Numbered from the stretch's first letter, positions 43,779-54,084 are shown. The stretch is 64,000 nucleotides of DNA from Ruminococcus sp. (GCA_013911065.1 JACERV010000010.1:80811-144810), one strand, 5' to 3'. Notes: generated by a model from the sequence alone, not told the origin. Numbers and translations are program-made.

Positions 43779-44864
43779 ATGGATACAAAAGAAGTTAAGA
43801 AGCCTTATTTTACAATTGTCATGCCTGCTTATGGTGTGGAGAAGTACATAGATAGAGCCATTTTGAGTATACAGAAGCAGACATTTGAAAATTGGGAAAT
43901 AGTGGTAGTAGATGACTGCTCAAAAGATAAGAGTGGTGAGATTGCCCGCAAGTATGCGGCAGGAGATTCCCGTATCCGGGTTATCCGGCATGAAATTAAT
44001 CAGGGTGTGAGTGCTGCCCGAAACACAGGTACAAAGGCGGCGTCAGGAGAATATATCTGGTATATGGACCCAGACGATTATGTGGATGTCACGCTGCTGG
44101 AACAGGTATATGCCTCTATAAAGCGTAATCCGGCACAGGTCGTCCTATTTGGCCATGTGGAAGAGTATTATGACAAAAAGGGAAATCTTCAATATACTCA
44201 TTCTATTTGTCCTAAAGAGTATTACTTTCAAACGTCAGCAGGGTTACGGCCTTATATCATTGAGTTAGAGCAGGAAACAATGTATGGTTATCCATGGAAT
44301 AAGATTTACTTGGTTTCCTATATCCGGGAATTAAAACTGGAATATGAGGATGTAAAACTGATAGAAGATATTGTATTTAATATTAAATATTTTATGGATA
44401 TTGAAACTCTGAACATTCTTCCTATCACACCTTACCATTATGGAAAGAAAATGGAAGAGAATCTGACAAACAAGTTTGTGCCTGATTACTTTGTGTTACA
44501 CAGGCAAAGGATAGAAATGTTGTTTGATCAGTTTTCCTACTGGGGAATCTGTACTCCAGAGGTCCGAAGTATACTGGGGAGCCTCTATGCCCGGTATATA
44601 CTTTCTGCCTTGGAACGAAATTGTAATAAAAATACAGGAATGAACCATGCGCAGCGCTATAAATGGTGCAGAGAAGTATTTGCCCAGGGTCTATTTAATG
44701 AGCTGATTCCAATAGCGCGGGCGAAGGATAGTATACCGCTTCGCATTACACTGGTATTATTCAGATGGAAAAAGGTAATCCTCTGTTTAATGATGGGCCG
44801 GGGAATCTACATTGTAAAAAAGTTTATGCCTATGGTTTATTCTAAGGTGAAATCAGAACGGTAA
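43779..44864 (+). CDS. glycosyltransferase family 2
   Basis: 361 residues from ATG 43779 (GAGAGG seven bases upstream; the in-frame TTG at 43764 is not supported). GT-A fold: FTIVMPAYGVEKYIDRAILSI, VVVDDCSKDKSG, GVSAARNTGTKAASGEYIWYMDPDDY with the metal-binding DxD. The C-terminal part is basic with a weak hydrophobic stretch. Inverting transferase of undetermined donor in module 1. Confidence 0.92.
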   Translation: MDTKEVKKPYFTIVMPAYGVEKYIDRAILSIQKQTFENWEIVVVDDCSKDKSGEIARKYAAGDSRIRVIRHEINQGVSAARNTGTKAASGEYIWYMDPDDYVDVTLLEQVYASIKRNPAQVVLFGHVEEYYDKKGNLQYTHSICPKEYYFQTSAGLRPYIIELEQETMYGYPWNKIYLVSYIRELKLEYEDVKLIEDIVFNIKYFMDIETLNILPITPYHYGKKMEENLTNKFVPDYFVLHRQRIEMLFDQFSYWGICTPEVRSILGSLYARYILSALERNCNKNTGMNHAQRYKWCREVFAQGLFNELIPIARAKDSIPLRITLVLFRWKKVILCLMMGRGIYIVKKFMPMVYSKVKSER

Positions 44865-44894
44865 ATGTGTGTGTTAAAAATTTTAAGGAGGATC

Positions 44895-46289
44895 ATGAAG
44901 AAAAATAAAGGATTCAAACAGGTACTATTTCTTTTTAAAATATGTTATTTAATGTATGTATTACTGGCATTTAATGCGTTTGTAAACGGGACAGCCTGGA
45001 TGAACAAGGCTTCGTATGTAATTACTGTGTTGGGAATCGGGGGAATCCTGTGGATGATCTTTCGTTATAAACGATATAAAAAAGCATATAACGTGTGGCT
45101 ACTCGGGGCTTTTGTGGTTAGTTATCTAATCAGTGCTGTAACACATCTTTCATATGGAGTGACAGAAAATGTGAAAGGTATGATTTGGCTTGTTCTTCCC
45201 CTTGTACTTGTCTATGTGGGGACATTTGATATGTCAGGCACGGAAGTACGCCGGGAGATGAGAATTCTGTCTGGTATCTATATTTTTTATTGTACGATAG
45301 CTAATCTTATAAGTTTAAGTATGGTATATTGGGGGCGTATGTATGACCACATAGATGACATGGGAGTCGCCCATGGAATCGGTTACCGCTGGAACCGTCT
45401 GTGGGGAGTCTATGATGATCCCAATCATGGGGCAACCATTACCGTGGTAGCTTTGTTTATGCTAGTATATCTATTTTTCTGCGCCAAAAAGTTGTGGCAG
45501 AGAGGTATCTGTATTCTAATTATTATTGTAAACTATCTCTATGTAGTACTGTCGGATTCCCGAACAGGGGTAATATCTTTTTTGGGGGGCATTCTACTCT
45601 ATGGTTTTCTTCTGTTTTGGATGAAAATAAAAAGTGGAATTCACCTGAGACGGGCATTCTTACCCCTGGCATGTGCAGTGGTGATAGCAGGAATCACTTT
45701 TGTCAGTGATGCCGCTCTGAAATTGGCGTATCAACCCATTGAGCAGAAAATTGTACAACAATTAGAAGAAAAGAAGAAAATAGTTTCTCAGCCTAAGAAT
45801 AATAAAAATAATGTGCGAAAAAGTGAATTGAAAAAAGATTACACAAATGGAAGGATGGAAATATGGAAAAATGGATTACAGATAGCACAAAAATCTCCTG
45901 TAGTTGGTATCGGATATAGGAACATAGCTCAGTATGCAAAAGTTCATTTCCCGGAAGGATATCTTGCCAAAAATGATTCCGGTGTGAAATATGACTCTAT
46001 GCATAATCTGGAATTAGACGTTTTAGTAGGACAAGGAATTTTAGGAATAACCATTTGCATTCTTTTAGCAGGAAATATACTTTTTATTTTATGCAAGAAG
46101 GTACATCAAGTTCCAGCAGAATATCATAGAGAGCTGGTGTTCTCGGCAACTATAGTTGGAGCCTTAGCTGTGGCGGGAACATTTCTGTCTTTTATATTCT
46201 ATGTAAATGCACCTCAGAATATCTGCTTTTGGTTGTTCCTTGGATATGCGATGAGACTTTGTCAGATAGGAGTAGAGAAAGAGGAATGA
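44895..46289 (+). CDS. O-antigen ligase/polymerase-like membrane protein (Wzy type), module 1
   Basis: 464 residues, about 10-12 membrane segments. Hallmarks of the Wzy_C/O-antigen ligase family: a large loop between late segments that contains GRMEIWKNGLQIAQKSPVVGIGYRN and HNLELDVLVGQGILG, plus WGVYDDPNHGATI and VVLSDSRTGVIS. It probably polymerises repeat units outside the membrane. ATG 44895 is chosen because AAGGAGG lies just upstream; the ATG at 44865 abuts the previous stop without a good site. The next gene starts inside its stop codon. Confidence 0.85.
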   Translation: MKKNKGFKQVLFLFKICYLMYVLLAFNAFVNGTAWMNKASYVITVLGIGGILWMIFRYKRYKKAYNVWLLGAFVVSYLISAVTHLSYGVTENVKGMIWLVLPLVLVYVGTFDMSGTEVRREMRILSGIYIFYCTIANLISLSMVYWGRMYDHIDDMGVAHGIGYRWNRLWGVYDDPNHGATITVVALFMLVYLFFCAKKLWQRGICILIIIVNYLYVVLSDSRTGVISFLGGILLYGFLLFWMKIKSGIHLRRAFLPLACAVVIAGITFVSDAALKLAYQPIEQKIVQQLEEKKKIVSQPKNNKNNVRKSELKKDYTNGRMEIWKNGLQIAQKSPVVGIGYRNIAQYAKVHFPEGYLAKNDSGVKYDSMHNLELDVLVGQGILGITICILLAGNILFILCKKVHQVPAEYHRELVFSATIVGALAVAGTFLSFIFYVNAPQNICFWLFLGYAMRLCQIGVEKEE

Positions 46290-47410
46290 GGCGAATATTA
46301 GTTGGTTTCATCATGAATGGGAAAGCAGGAGGAATTGATAAATATCTGCTGAATTTTTTAGAGTCCATATGTCAAGGAGAAATTCATGAGGAGGTACGGA
46401 TAGACTTTCTTACCAATGAGGTTGACGAGGAATTAAGAGAATATCTGGCACAATATCATTCAGAGTTATATGCAATTGCGAGTTTAAAACATCCTTTGAA
46501 ACAGTTTCGGCAAGTGTGTGATATTTTAGGGAGAAAACATTATGATATGGTATACCTTAATGTATCTACTGCAATTGATTGTGTAGCAGCATTTGCGGCA
46601 AAAAAAGCAGGAATCTCAGAACGGGTGATACATAGTCATTCCAGTGGAAATGATTGTGAAAGTGCGTTACAGCGTTTTGTCTATAATATAATACACCGAG
46701 TGTGTAAGACGTTTTTCTACAAAGCCGGGACTAGATTTTACGGCTGCTCTGTAAAAGCAGGAGAGTGGGTTTTACCCAAAAAGATTGTGAACTCAGAGCA
46801 GTTTGAGGTGATTTATAATGCCGTAGATGGAAACAAGTTTCAGTATAATCCTGCCGTAAGGATGGAGGTACGGCAGGAATTGAAACTTGAAGATGAAAAC
46901 TTATTTATTATTGGACATATCGGGAATTTTTGTTACGTGAAAAACTATCCATTTTTGATAGAAGTATTTGAGCAAATATACAATCGCAATAAAGCGTCAA
47001 GATTGTTACTTGTGGGAACCGGCTTGGAACTAGAGGACGTAAAGAAAATAGTAGAAGAAAAAAAGTTAGAGAAGATTGTACAATTTTTAGGCTGGAGGTC
47101 TGATACAGAACGATTATATCAAGGGATGGACTTGTTCTTACTTCCTTCAAGGTTTGAAGGTCTTCCTGTTGTAGGTGTAGAGGCACAATATACCAAGCTT
47201 CCCTGTGTATTCAGTGATTCCATTACAAGAGAAGCTAAAATACAAGACCATTGTTATTTTCTTCCTTTAACAGATGGCCCTAAGAAATGGGCAGAATTTA
47301 TTTTACAGCATTCAACTGCGGACAGACATCAAATAAGATTGACTGAGGAAGCAAGTCATTACAATTTGGATACACAAAAAGAGCAGTTAAGGAGGATTGT
47401 ATGCCATTAG
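46286..47410 (+). CDS. glycosyltransferase family 4
   Basis: 374 residues from ATG 46286, which overlaps the previous stop; GAGG lies close upstream. GT-B features: FIMNGKAGGIDKYLLNFL at the N-terminus, HSHSSGNDCES, NAVDGNKF, FIIGHIGNFCYVKNYPFLIEVF, LLLVGTGLELEDVKK, FLPSRFEGLPVVGVEAQ with the retaining GT4 E-x7-E pattern. Codon use and A/T content are close to the neighbouring genes of module 1. Confidence 0.9.
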   Translation: MRRILVGFIMNGKAGGIDKYLLNFLESICQGEIHEEVRIDFLTNEVDEELREYLAQYHSELYAIASLKHPLKQFRQVCDILGRKHYDMVYLNVSTAIDCVAAFAAKKAGISERVIHSHSSGNDCESALQRFVYNIIHRVCKTFFYKAGTRFYGCSVKAGEWVLPKKIVNSEQFEVIYNAVDGNKFQYNPAVRMEVRQELKLEDENLFIIGHIGNFCYVKNYPFLIEVFEQIYNRNKASRLLLVGTGLELEDVKKIVEEKKLEKIVQFLGWRSDTERLYQGMDLFLLPSRFEGLPVVGVEAQYTKLPCVFSDSITREAKIQDHCYFLPLTDGPKKWAEFILQHSTADRHQIRLTEEASHYNLDTQKEQLRRIVCH

Positions 47411-48411
47411 TCAGTGTGATTGTAGCAGCCTATAATGTAGAACGCTACCTTGAAGTGTGCATCAAGAGCCTTATGAGACAGAGCTGTCAAGATTTGGAGA
47501 TTTTATTGATTGATGACGGTTCTACAGACAGGAGTGGGGAAATCTGTGATAAATATGCAAATATAGACTCCCGTATCCGTGTTATACATAAGAAAAACGG
47601 CGGAATATCAGATGTGAGAAACACAGGATTGTCACAGGCTTTGGGAAAATATGTCATGTATGTGGATGGAGACGATTATGTGGCCGAGAATTATGTGGAG
47701 GCTGCTGTTTCCTGTGCGGAGAAGCATCAGGCAGATATAGTCATTATGGATTTTGAGGAAATAGAAGAAGCTACAGGCAGGCGGGATAAATGGAGTATGC
47801 AGATTCCAAGGGGGAGAGTAATGGATGTAAAGCAAGTTCCTGAGTTACTTATTACGGTACCAAGTCCTTGTAATAAACTGTATAACCGAAATTTTTGGCA
47901 GAACACAGGATTGACGTATCCTTTGGACAGGAATTACGAGGATCTTACAATGACTCCTCGACTTTTAGTAAATGCGGCCCGGATTGTATATTTACAAAGT
48001 CAGCCATTGTACTATTATATAATACATGAAGGTTCTATTATGCGCAGCAGAAACTTTCAGAAGAGCTATATGGACAGAAAAGCAGCAATTGAAGATATCC
48101 TGTTATATTTCCGGGAAGAAGGATTGTATGAAATATTTCGGGATGAGTTAGAATATCTTGCCTTTGAGCATGCCTATTTTATACCGATAAAGGAAATACT
48201 TGTATATGAGCCAGGAAGTCCATATTTAAGGGCATTTAGAGAATATGTATCTGAGATATTTCCTAAGGCTTCCAAGAATCCATATGTAAAGAAATGTTTG
48301 TCCTCAAAGGATAAAATAATGTTGAGACTAATGAATTGGAGATTATATGGTGTTATGGTTATTCTGTCGAAAGTTCGCAGACAGGTGGATATCATGCGTC
48401 ATAAACAGTAA
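47401..48411 (+). CDS. glycosyltransferase family 2
   Basis: 336 residues. GT-A: VSVIVAAYNVERYLEVCIKSL, LIDDGSTDRSGEICDKY, GGISDVRNTGL, YVMYVDGDDYV. Similar overall to the next gene's product and to the one at 43779, a common expansion in capsule loci. Starts 10 bases before the previous stop, so the two are translationally coupled. Confidence 0.92.
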   Translation: MPLVSVIVAAYNVERYLEVCIKSLMRQSCQDLEILLIDDGSTDRSGEICDKYANIDSRIRVIHKKNGGISDVRNTGLSQALGKYVMYVDGDDYVAENYVEAAVSCAEKHQADIVIMDFEEIEEATGRRDKWSMQIPRGRVMDVKQVPELLITVPSPCNKLYNRNFWQNTGLTYPLDRNYEDLTMTPRLLVNAARIVYLQSQPLYYYIIHEGSIMRSRNFQKSYMDRKAAIEDILLYFREEGLYEIFRDELEYLAFEHAYFIPIKEILVYEPGSPYLRAFREYVSEIFPKASKNPYVKKCLSSKDKIMLRLMNWRLYGVMVILSKVRRQVDIMRHKQ

Positions 48412-48428
48412 CAAGGTGGAGGAGAGTA

Positions 48429-49454
48429 ATGAAAAAAATTTTATCAATTGTAATTCCGTCCTATAATGTAGAAAAATACCTGGAGCAAACCTTGACATCT
48501 TTTGTAGAGACAAGCATTCTGGGAGATATTGAGGTACTGGTGGTGGACGATGGTTCTAAGGACAGTACAGCAGAAATCGGAAAAAGATTTGAGAAACGGT
48601 ACCCTGAGACATTCCGGGTAATTTCTAAGGAGAATGGGGGACATGGTTCAACTATTAATAAAGGAATTGAAGAATGTACGGGAAAATATTTTAAAGTAGT
48701 AGATGGAGATGACTGGGTAAATACGTCAGATTTTAAAATTCTTGTAGAGAAACTCAAGTCCTGTGATGCAGACTATATTGTGACAAACTATTATGAGGTA
48801 GACGACCAGACCGGTGAAAAGACAGGAAAAGATTATGCCCAACTGAAGAAAGAGGGTATGGAAGAAAGCCGGTGGAATTTTAATGATGTGGCAAAAAGAG
48901 CACAGCCGGCCATGCATGCTCTTGTTTTCAGAAGCAGCATCTTAAAGCGAAATCAGATAAGATTAGATGAACATAGTTTCTATGTAGATGTGGAATACGT
49001 TCTTTATCCCCTTCCTTATGTAGAGTCTGTAGTTTATTTTGATTTATATGTGTATATGTATCGCCTTGCTCTTGCCACACAGAGTGTTAGTATGCAGGGC
49101 TTTCGGAAACATATACAAAACCATATAGACGTTATCTTGCATTTAGCGGAATTTGCCGAGAAATATAAGAAGTCAGCAACCAAAGAAGAACAAGCTAAAG
49201 TAGACTTTATTGGAAAACGGATTGCACAAATGGTGGGAGACCAGATTACTATTTTTATGAGTTACTCCACTGGAGATAAAGAGAATAAAGCTAAGTTTTT
49301 ACAATTTGATAAAGATCTGAAGGAAAAAAGTGAATGGATATATAATCTGTCTTCTTATGAGAGCGGAACACTTAGGATTTTAAGGAAGATGAATTTTAAT
49401 GGGTATAAACTTATTATGGGAGCAGGTCAGAAAAGGAATGGCATGGAAGGGTAG
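48429..49454 (+). CDS. glycosyltransferase family 2
   Basis: 341 residues. GT-A: SIVIPSYNVEKYLEQTLTSF, VLVVDDGSKDSTAEIGKRF, ENGGHGSTINKGI (His after Gly is typical of this subgroup), VVDGDDWVN as metal site. C-terminal helical part. GGTGGAGG precedes the start. The donor sugar is unknown. Confidence 0.92.
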   Translation: MKKILSIVIPSYNVEKYLEQTLTSFVETSILGDIEVLVVDDGSKDSTAEIGKRFEKRYPETFRVISKENGGHGSTINKGIEECTGKYFKVVDGDDWVNTSDFKILVEKLKSCDADYIVTNYYEVDDQTGEKTGKDYAQLKKEGMEESRWNFNDVAKRAQPAMHALVFRSSILKRNQIRLDEHSFYVDVEYVLYPLPYVESVVYFDLYVYMYRLALATQSVSMQGFRKHIQNHIDVILHLAEFAEKYKKSATKEEQAKVDFIGKRIAQMVGDQITIFMSYSTGDKENKAKFLQFDKDLKEKSEWIYNLSSYESGTLRILRKMNFNGYKLIMGAGQKRNGMEG

Positions 49455-49460
49455 CTTAAT

Positions 49461-50924
49461 ATGAAAATTAGGTCTGTAAGATTCAACTTTATTATGAATT
49501 TCATATTGACTGCATCATCAATTATCTTTCCATTAATTACTTTTCCATATATATCCAGAGTTTTGCAAGCAACTGGAAATGGGAAGGTTGCTTTTGTCAC
49601 TTCTGTGCTGACGTATTTTACAATGTTTGCAAGTTTAGGTATTCCAACTTATGGAATACGGGCATGTGCAAAAGTCCGTGAAGACAAAGAAAAACTATCA
49701 CATACGGTTCAAGAATTACTGATTATTAATACGATAACGATGCTTTTCACATATATCGTATTTGTAATTTTGTTACACGTTATTCCTGAATTTGCAGCAG
49801 AGAAGGAATTGATGTGGATTAATAGCATTAGTCTCGTGTTAAATGTTTTTGGAGTGAGTTGGCTGTATAATGCATTAGAACAGTATGCTTATATAACAAT
49901 ATGTTCCCTTGTTTTTAAGGTGATTTCTATTGCCATGATGTTTGTTTGGGTGAAGAATCCGGAGGACTATGTGAAGTATGGAGCAATCACAGTATTTGCA
50001 GCATCCGGGTCTTATGTAATGAACTTCATTAATATGCATAGATATGTATCGTTGCGAAAGACAGGAATATATAACTTCAGGAAGCATTTAAAACCAGTTG
50101 GTATTTTTTTCGCAACATCTGCGGCTATCAGCGTATATACAAATCTTGATGTGGTGATGCTGCGTTTTATGAAGGATGATGCAGAAGTTGGTTATTACAA
50201 TGCGTCTATTAAAGTAAAAACGATTCTGGTAAGTCTGATTACTTCACTGGGCACAGTGCTTTTGCCCAGGCTGTCATTTTATGTACATACAAAAGATAAG
50301 GCTGCGTTTCACAGTACAATTGTCAAAGCCTTTAATTTTGTACTCGTGCTAGCGACATCTGTGACAGTCTACTTTATGCTGTTTGCAAAAGAAACTATTT
50401 TAGTGCTTTCTGGGGAAGGATATGCCCCGGCTATAATGCCTATGTTCTTATTAATGCCGACAGTATTGTTTATAGGGCTTTCTAATATAACGGGAATACA
50501 GGTATTAGTTCCTATCAATAAAGAGAAGAAAGTACTGATGTCAATTATATATGGGGCAATTTTGGACTTTATACTTAATCTGATATTGATACCAGGATAT
50601 GGAGCTTCTGGAGCGGCATTTGCCACATTGATGGCAGAGGCTGTAGTGTTTGCGGTACAATGTATTTACCTGAGAGACATGCTAAAAACAATTTTAGGTG
50701 AATTAAGTGTTGTGAAGGTGGTGATTGCAGTTGTATGTAGTAGTATGGTTGTAACCTGGATTAAAAGTGTATTGATTTTATCACCATTTTTCATTATTAG
50801 CATAACAGGAGTAGTGTTTTTTGTGGTATATATATCCTTGCTATTATTAATGCGAGAGAAATCTATAATGAGTGTTTGGAACTTTGTATGGGGGAAGGTA
50901 AAGGGGATCTCTAGGAAAAGATAA
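49461..50924 (+). CDS. oligosaccharide flippase, Wzx/MATE-like (module 1)
   Basis: 487 residues, about 12-14 membrane segments. Family features: NFIMNFILTASSIIFPLITFPYISRVL at the N-terminus, ASLGIPTYGIRACAKVRED, YYNASIKVKTILVSLITSLGTVLLPR and FIGLSNITGIQVLVPINKEKKV. It flips lipid-linked repeat units to the outer face. It is close to the second flippase at 62,246 (same N-terminal motif and spacing) and to a decayed fragment directly downstream, so three copies of the family lie in this locus. Confidence 0.93.
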   Translation: MKIRSVRFNFIMNFILTASSIIFPLITFPYISRVLQATGNGKVAFVTSVLTYFTMFASLGIPTYGIRACAKVREDKEKLSHTVQELLIINTITMLFTYIVFVILLHVIPEFAAEKELMWINSISLVLNVFGVSWLYNALEQYAYITICSLVFKVISIAMMFVWVKNPEDYVKYGAITVFAASGSYVMNFINMHRYVSLRKTGIYNFRKHLKPVGIFFATSAAISVYTNLDVVMLRFMKDDAEVGYYNASIKVKTILVSLITSLGTVLLPRLSFYVHTKDKAAFHSTIVKAFNFVLVLATSVTVYFMLFAKETILVLSGEGYAPAIMPMFLLMPTVLFIGLSNITGIQVLVPINKEKKVLMSIIYGAILDFILNLILIPGYGASGAAFATLMAEAVVFAVQCIYLRDMLKTILGELSVVKVVIAVVCSSMVVTWIKSVLILSPFFIISITGVVFFVVYISLLLLMREKSIMSVWNFVWGKVKGISRKR

Positions 50925-50952
50925 TTATGAATTTTTTATTGTTAAAATGCTT

Positions 50953-51139
50953 TTATGGGGTGTCGTCCAAGTGACAATCTACTTTACTTTTTATACTAGG
51001 GAAGGTATACTAATACTATTAGGATGCGAATATATAGGTGCTGTGGCTCCTATATGTGGTATTCTATTAATAGGTACGATGTTTGTCTAATGTAATTGGA
51101 ATATGAGTATTTGTTCCTAGCGGGAGAGAGGGTAAGGTG
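50953..51139 (+). pseudogene. decayed flippase (wzx) fragment
   Basis: Frame from 50971 reads VTIYFTFYTREGILILLGCEYIGAVAP, matching the flippase segment that in the intact copies reads LYFTIFSREGITFLSGDAYAGSIIP or VYFMLFAKETILVLSGEGYAPAIMP. The frame stops at 51088. Shifted by one base (from 51086) it continues SNVIGI, a TGA at 51104, then VFVPSGREGKV, matching SNITGIQVLVPINKEKKV. One frameshift and one nonsense codon show that it is dead. Bases 51140-51411 hold no recognisable gene, only a possible promoter near 51327. Confidence 0.8.
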
Positions 51140-51326
51140 TTTTTTTCGTAACTATTGATGAAGTGGAAGATAGAAGGAAAGATTCACTGAAAACAGATTG
51201 AACTGTTATGATGGTGCCAGCGGTTATCATCTGATGGGGCAAGAGTTATGTAATGAGTGTATTTGGTGTTTCTTACAGGAGTGTTTCTAAGGTTATTTAC
51301 TTTGGCATATATAGAGCATTTATTAG

Positions 51327-51357
51327 TTGCAAAAGAGTCATTTTTGATGGATATAAT
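51327..51357 (+). promoter_or_regulatory. possible promoter of module 2
   Basis: TTGCAA (51327-51332), 19-base spacer, consensus TATAAT (51352-51357), 55 bases before the corrected start of the second initiating transferase. The long spacer lowers confidence. Confidence 0.35.
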
Positions 51358-51411
51358 GGGGTTGATATTGCAAAAGATAAAGAAATTATAAAGTACCGAG
51401 GAGGGAAAAGC

Positions 51412-52839
51412 ATGTATCGGAGCGTGCTAAGTAGTTGGGTAAAGCATCTGGATTTTACAATATTGGATTGCGTTTGTATAGAATTGGCTTTTATTGGCGC
51501 TTATTTCATTCGCTATGGATGGGGGAATGAGTATCAATTAACATTATATAGAAGTGCAGCCTTGATATTGGTGCTTCTTCATCTCATTGTTGTGTTTTTC
51601 GGGGAAGGATATAAGGGAATCGTGCGAAGAGGGAACTTGGAAGAGGCTAGAGAGGTGGTAAAGCATGCGACTATTGTAGTCGTGCTTCTAAGTGTTTACC
51701 TTTATTTATCACACCGAGGTGAGGATTATTCTAGAGCCGTTTATGTTTTGACTTGGGGAATCAGTATTGTTCTTTGCTATATTAATAGGTTCCTTTGGAA
51801 AAAAGTTATTCGTTTAAGAGCTGTTTGGAGAAGTCAAAAGAAATCACTTATGGTTGTAACAAAAGAAGAAACAGCTATAGAAACGATAAAGACTATCAAG
51901 GAAAATAATTTTGGGGACTATGAGATTTCTGGGCTGGTATTAATCGGTGGTAAAACTGCAGACATAGGAAAATCTTTTAATGGGGTTCCAGTAGTTTCGG
52001 ATGAAAATACAATGGTGCAGTATATGTGTCACAATTGGGTAGATGAAGTGTTTTTTGATATTTCACAAGGACAATATGACTGTACTGTATTGGTAGATAG
52101 TTGTGAGAAAATGGGGATTGCAGTGCATCAGAGGCTAGCTAAAGAAAGTGATTTATTCCGTCATAATCAAATGGTGGAAAGAATGACCGGCTATACTGTG
52201 TTGACAAGCAGCGTAAATATTGTAGCTAATAAAGAAATTTTCCTCAAAAGATTACTCGATATTATCGGTGGGCTGGTTGGAGTCATTCTTACGGGGGCTA
52301 TTTCTGTTTTTGTTATGCCTGCAATCTATATAAAATCTCCGGGACCTGTGTTTTTTTCGCAATGGAGAGTAGGAAAAGGTGGAAAGAAATTTAAAATTTA
52401 TAAGTTCCGTAGCATGTACTTGGATGCTGAAGAACGCAAAAAGGAACTTATGGAGATGAACAATATAAAAGACGGATTTATGTTTAAGATGGAAAATGAT
52501 CCTAGGATCATTAAGGGGATTGGACAATTTATCAGAGATACATCACTTGATGAATTTCCACAGTTTTTAAATGTGTTAAAAGGTGATATGAGTCTTGTGG
52601 GAACACGTCCACCCACAATCGATGAGTGGGAAAGATATGAGTTGTATCATAGAAAAAGACTTGCGATTAAACCAGGTCTTACTGGAATGTGGCAAGTTTG
52701 TGGACGCAGTAAAATTACTGATTTTGATGAGGTGGTTGAACTTGACACAAAATATATTAAAGAGTGGAGTCTTGGACTTGATTTGAAAATTTTGTTTAGG
52801 ACTGTTGCGGTGGTACTTAAACGAGAAGGAGCTTTATAG
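51412..52839 (+). CDS. polyprenyl glycosylphosphotransferase, large WbaP/CpsE type (module 2)
   Basis: 475 residues from ATG 51412, which has GAGGAGGG at the right spacing; the longer frame from 51253 adds 53 residues without family match. Four N-terminal membrane segments, a CoA-binding-like middle domain, a fifth segment (LLDIIGGLVGVILTGAISVFVMPAIYIK), then GPVFFSQWRVGKGGKKFKIYKFRSM, catalytic DTSLDEFPQFLNVLKGDMSLVGTRP and the tail KPGLTGMWQVCGRS. It loads the first sugar-phosphate, usually Gal or Glc, onto undecaprenyl phosphate. A second starter enzyme in one locus implies a second glycan. Confidence 0.94.
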   Translation: MYRSVLSSWVKHLDFTILDCVCIELAFIGAYFIRYGWGNEYQLTLYRSAALILVLLHLIVVFFGEGYKGIVRRGNLEEAREVVKHATIVVVLLSVYLYLSHRGEDYSRAVYVLTWGISIVLCYINRFLWKKVIRLRAVWRSQKKSLMVVTKEETAIETIKTIKENNFGDYEISGLVLIGGKTADIGKSFNGVPVVSDENTMVQYMCHNWVDEVFFDISQGQYDCTVLVDSCEKMGIAVHQRLAKESDLFRHNQMVERMTGYTVLTSSVNIVANKEIFLKRLLDIIGGLVGVILTGAISVFVMPAIYIKSPGPVFFSQWRVGKGGKKFKIYKFRSMYLDAEERKKELMEMNNIKDGFMFKMENDPRIIKGIGQFIRDTSLDEFPQFLNVLKGDMSLVGTRPPTIDEWERYELYHRKRLAIKPGLTGMWQVCGRSKITDFDEVVELDTKYIKEWSLGLDLKILFRTVAVVLKREGAL

Positions 52840-54084
52840 ATGATACAGAACATGAATAGAAACCTGGTAAAAGAGTATTTGGATAATATATATCTTGTAG
52901 TATTTTCTATAATGATAGGATATTATTTTCTAGGTACCACTACATTTGAAATTATATGGCCCCAATATTTTTATGTTAATCTTAGAACGTTTCTGCTTGT
53001 TATTATTGTTGCGAAAATAGCTGCAGAAAACAATGTCGATTATGTAGATATTTTATTGGGAGCAATGGCAGGAATCGTGTTTTTGGTGGCATTGAAACAT
53101 AATGATTATGAGGTTTTGAGTAATATTGTTCTATTGATTGTGGGATGTAGGGGGATTTCTTTTCGAAAAGTAGCAAAAACTTACTTGATTATTTGTGGTG
53201 TCCTTTTGTTTATAACGATGGTATTTGCATTAACAGGAAGAATAGAAAATTTTGTGTTAAATCAGAATGGAAGACGAACGAGAATTGCATTCGGAATTAT
53301 ATATCCAACAGATTTTTCCGCCCATGTATTTTATTTGATTCTTGCATATTGTTATCTTAGAAAGGAAAAAATAAAGTATTTGGAAATAGGAATAATTACA
53401 GTGTTGGGGATTTTTGTATATGTATTTTGTGATGCAAGACTGAATACTATTTGTATTTGTGTAACAGCAGTAATTATGGGATACAATAAAATACGACATG
53501 ATAGGGCATTGAAAAAGGGGAGAGATTACAGCATGAATTCTGTATTCTCGATTCTTTTATGTTTATCTACGACTATAGCCTCTATGGCAATGATTGGACT
53601 GACATTATTATACTCTCAAAACCATAAATTAATGCTAATCTTAGACAAAGTGTTAAACAATCGTTTGAGGTTGGGGAAAAAGGGCATTGATGTGTATGGG
53701 TTTTCCATATTTGGTCAACAAATACATCTAATAGGAAATGGAAACAAGTGGACTACGCCTGTAAATTATTTTTTTCTTGATAGTTCATATTTGTTTGTAT
53801 CATTGTTGTATGGAATCCTTGTTTTGGGAGTTATATTACTACTTTTTTTGATAATGAGTTTTCGCGCTAGAAAAGAAAAAGACTGGACGTTGTTGTGGTT
53901 GATTGCTCTTATGTCTTTGCAATGTATTGTTGAACATCATATTATGGACATCAGTTATAATGTTTTATTGTGGGGAACCTTGGCATGCCTTAAAAAGGAT
54001 GTGCAAGTTAATCAAAGAACACATCCTACATTAGGTATTGTAAAGTCCAAGTTAAATTTGTGGAAGCAAGGATGGCAGAAGTAG
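52840..54084 (+). CDS. polysaccharide polymerase-like membrane protein (Wzy type), module 2
   Basis: 414 residues, about 10 membrane segments, very AT-rich. A CDARLNTICICVTAVI-like helix with conserved Arg and an extracytoplasmic loop with GKKGIDVYGFSIFGQQIHLIGNGNKW, DSSYLFVSLLYG fit the repeat-unit polymerase group of Gram-positive capsule loci. Sequence conservation in Wzy is low, so the call rests on topology and position right after the initiating transferase (start one base from its stop). Confidence 0.8.
   Translation: MIQNMNRNLVKEYLDNIYLVVFSIMIGYYFLGTTTFEIIWPQYFYVNLRTFLLVIIVAKIAAENNVDYVDILLGAMAGIVFLVALKHNDYEVLSNIVLLIVGCRGISFRKVAKTYLIICGVLLFITMVFALTGRIENFVLNQNGRRTRIAFGIIYPTDFSAHVFYLILAYCYLRKEKIKYLEIGIITVLGIFVYVFCDARLNTICICVTAVIMGYNKIRHDRALKKGRDYSMNSVFSILLCLSTTIASMAMIGLTLLYSQNHKLMLILDKVLNNRLRLGKKGIDVYGFSIFGQQIHLIGNGNKWTTPVNYFFLDSSYLFVSLLYGILVLGVILLLFLIMSFRARKEKDWTLLWLIALMSLQCIVEHHIMDISYNVLLWGTLACLKKDVQVNQRTHPTLGIVKSKLNLWKQGWQK

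Noticed and set aside
51253..51411. Extended N-terminus of the second initiating transferase
   Set aside because: ATG 51412 has GAGGAGGG and gives the normal family length; the extension has no match.
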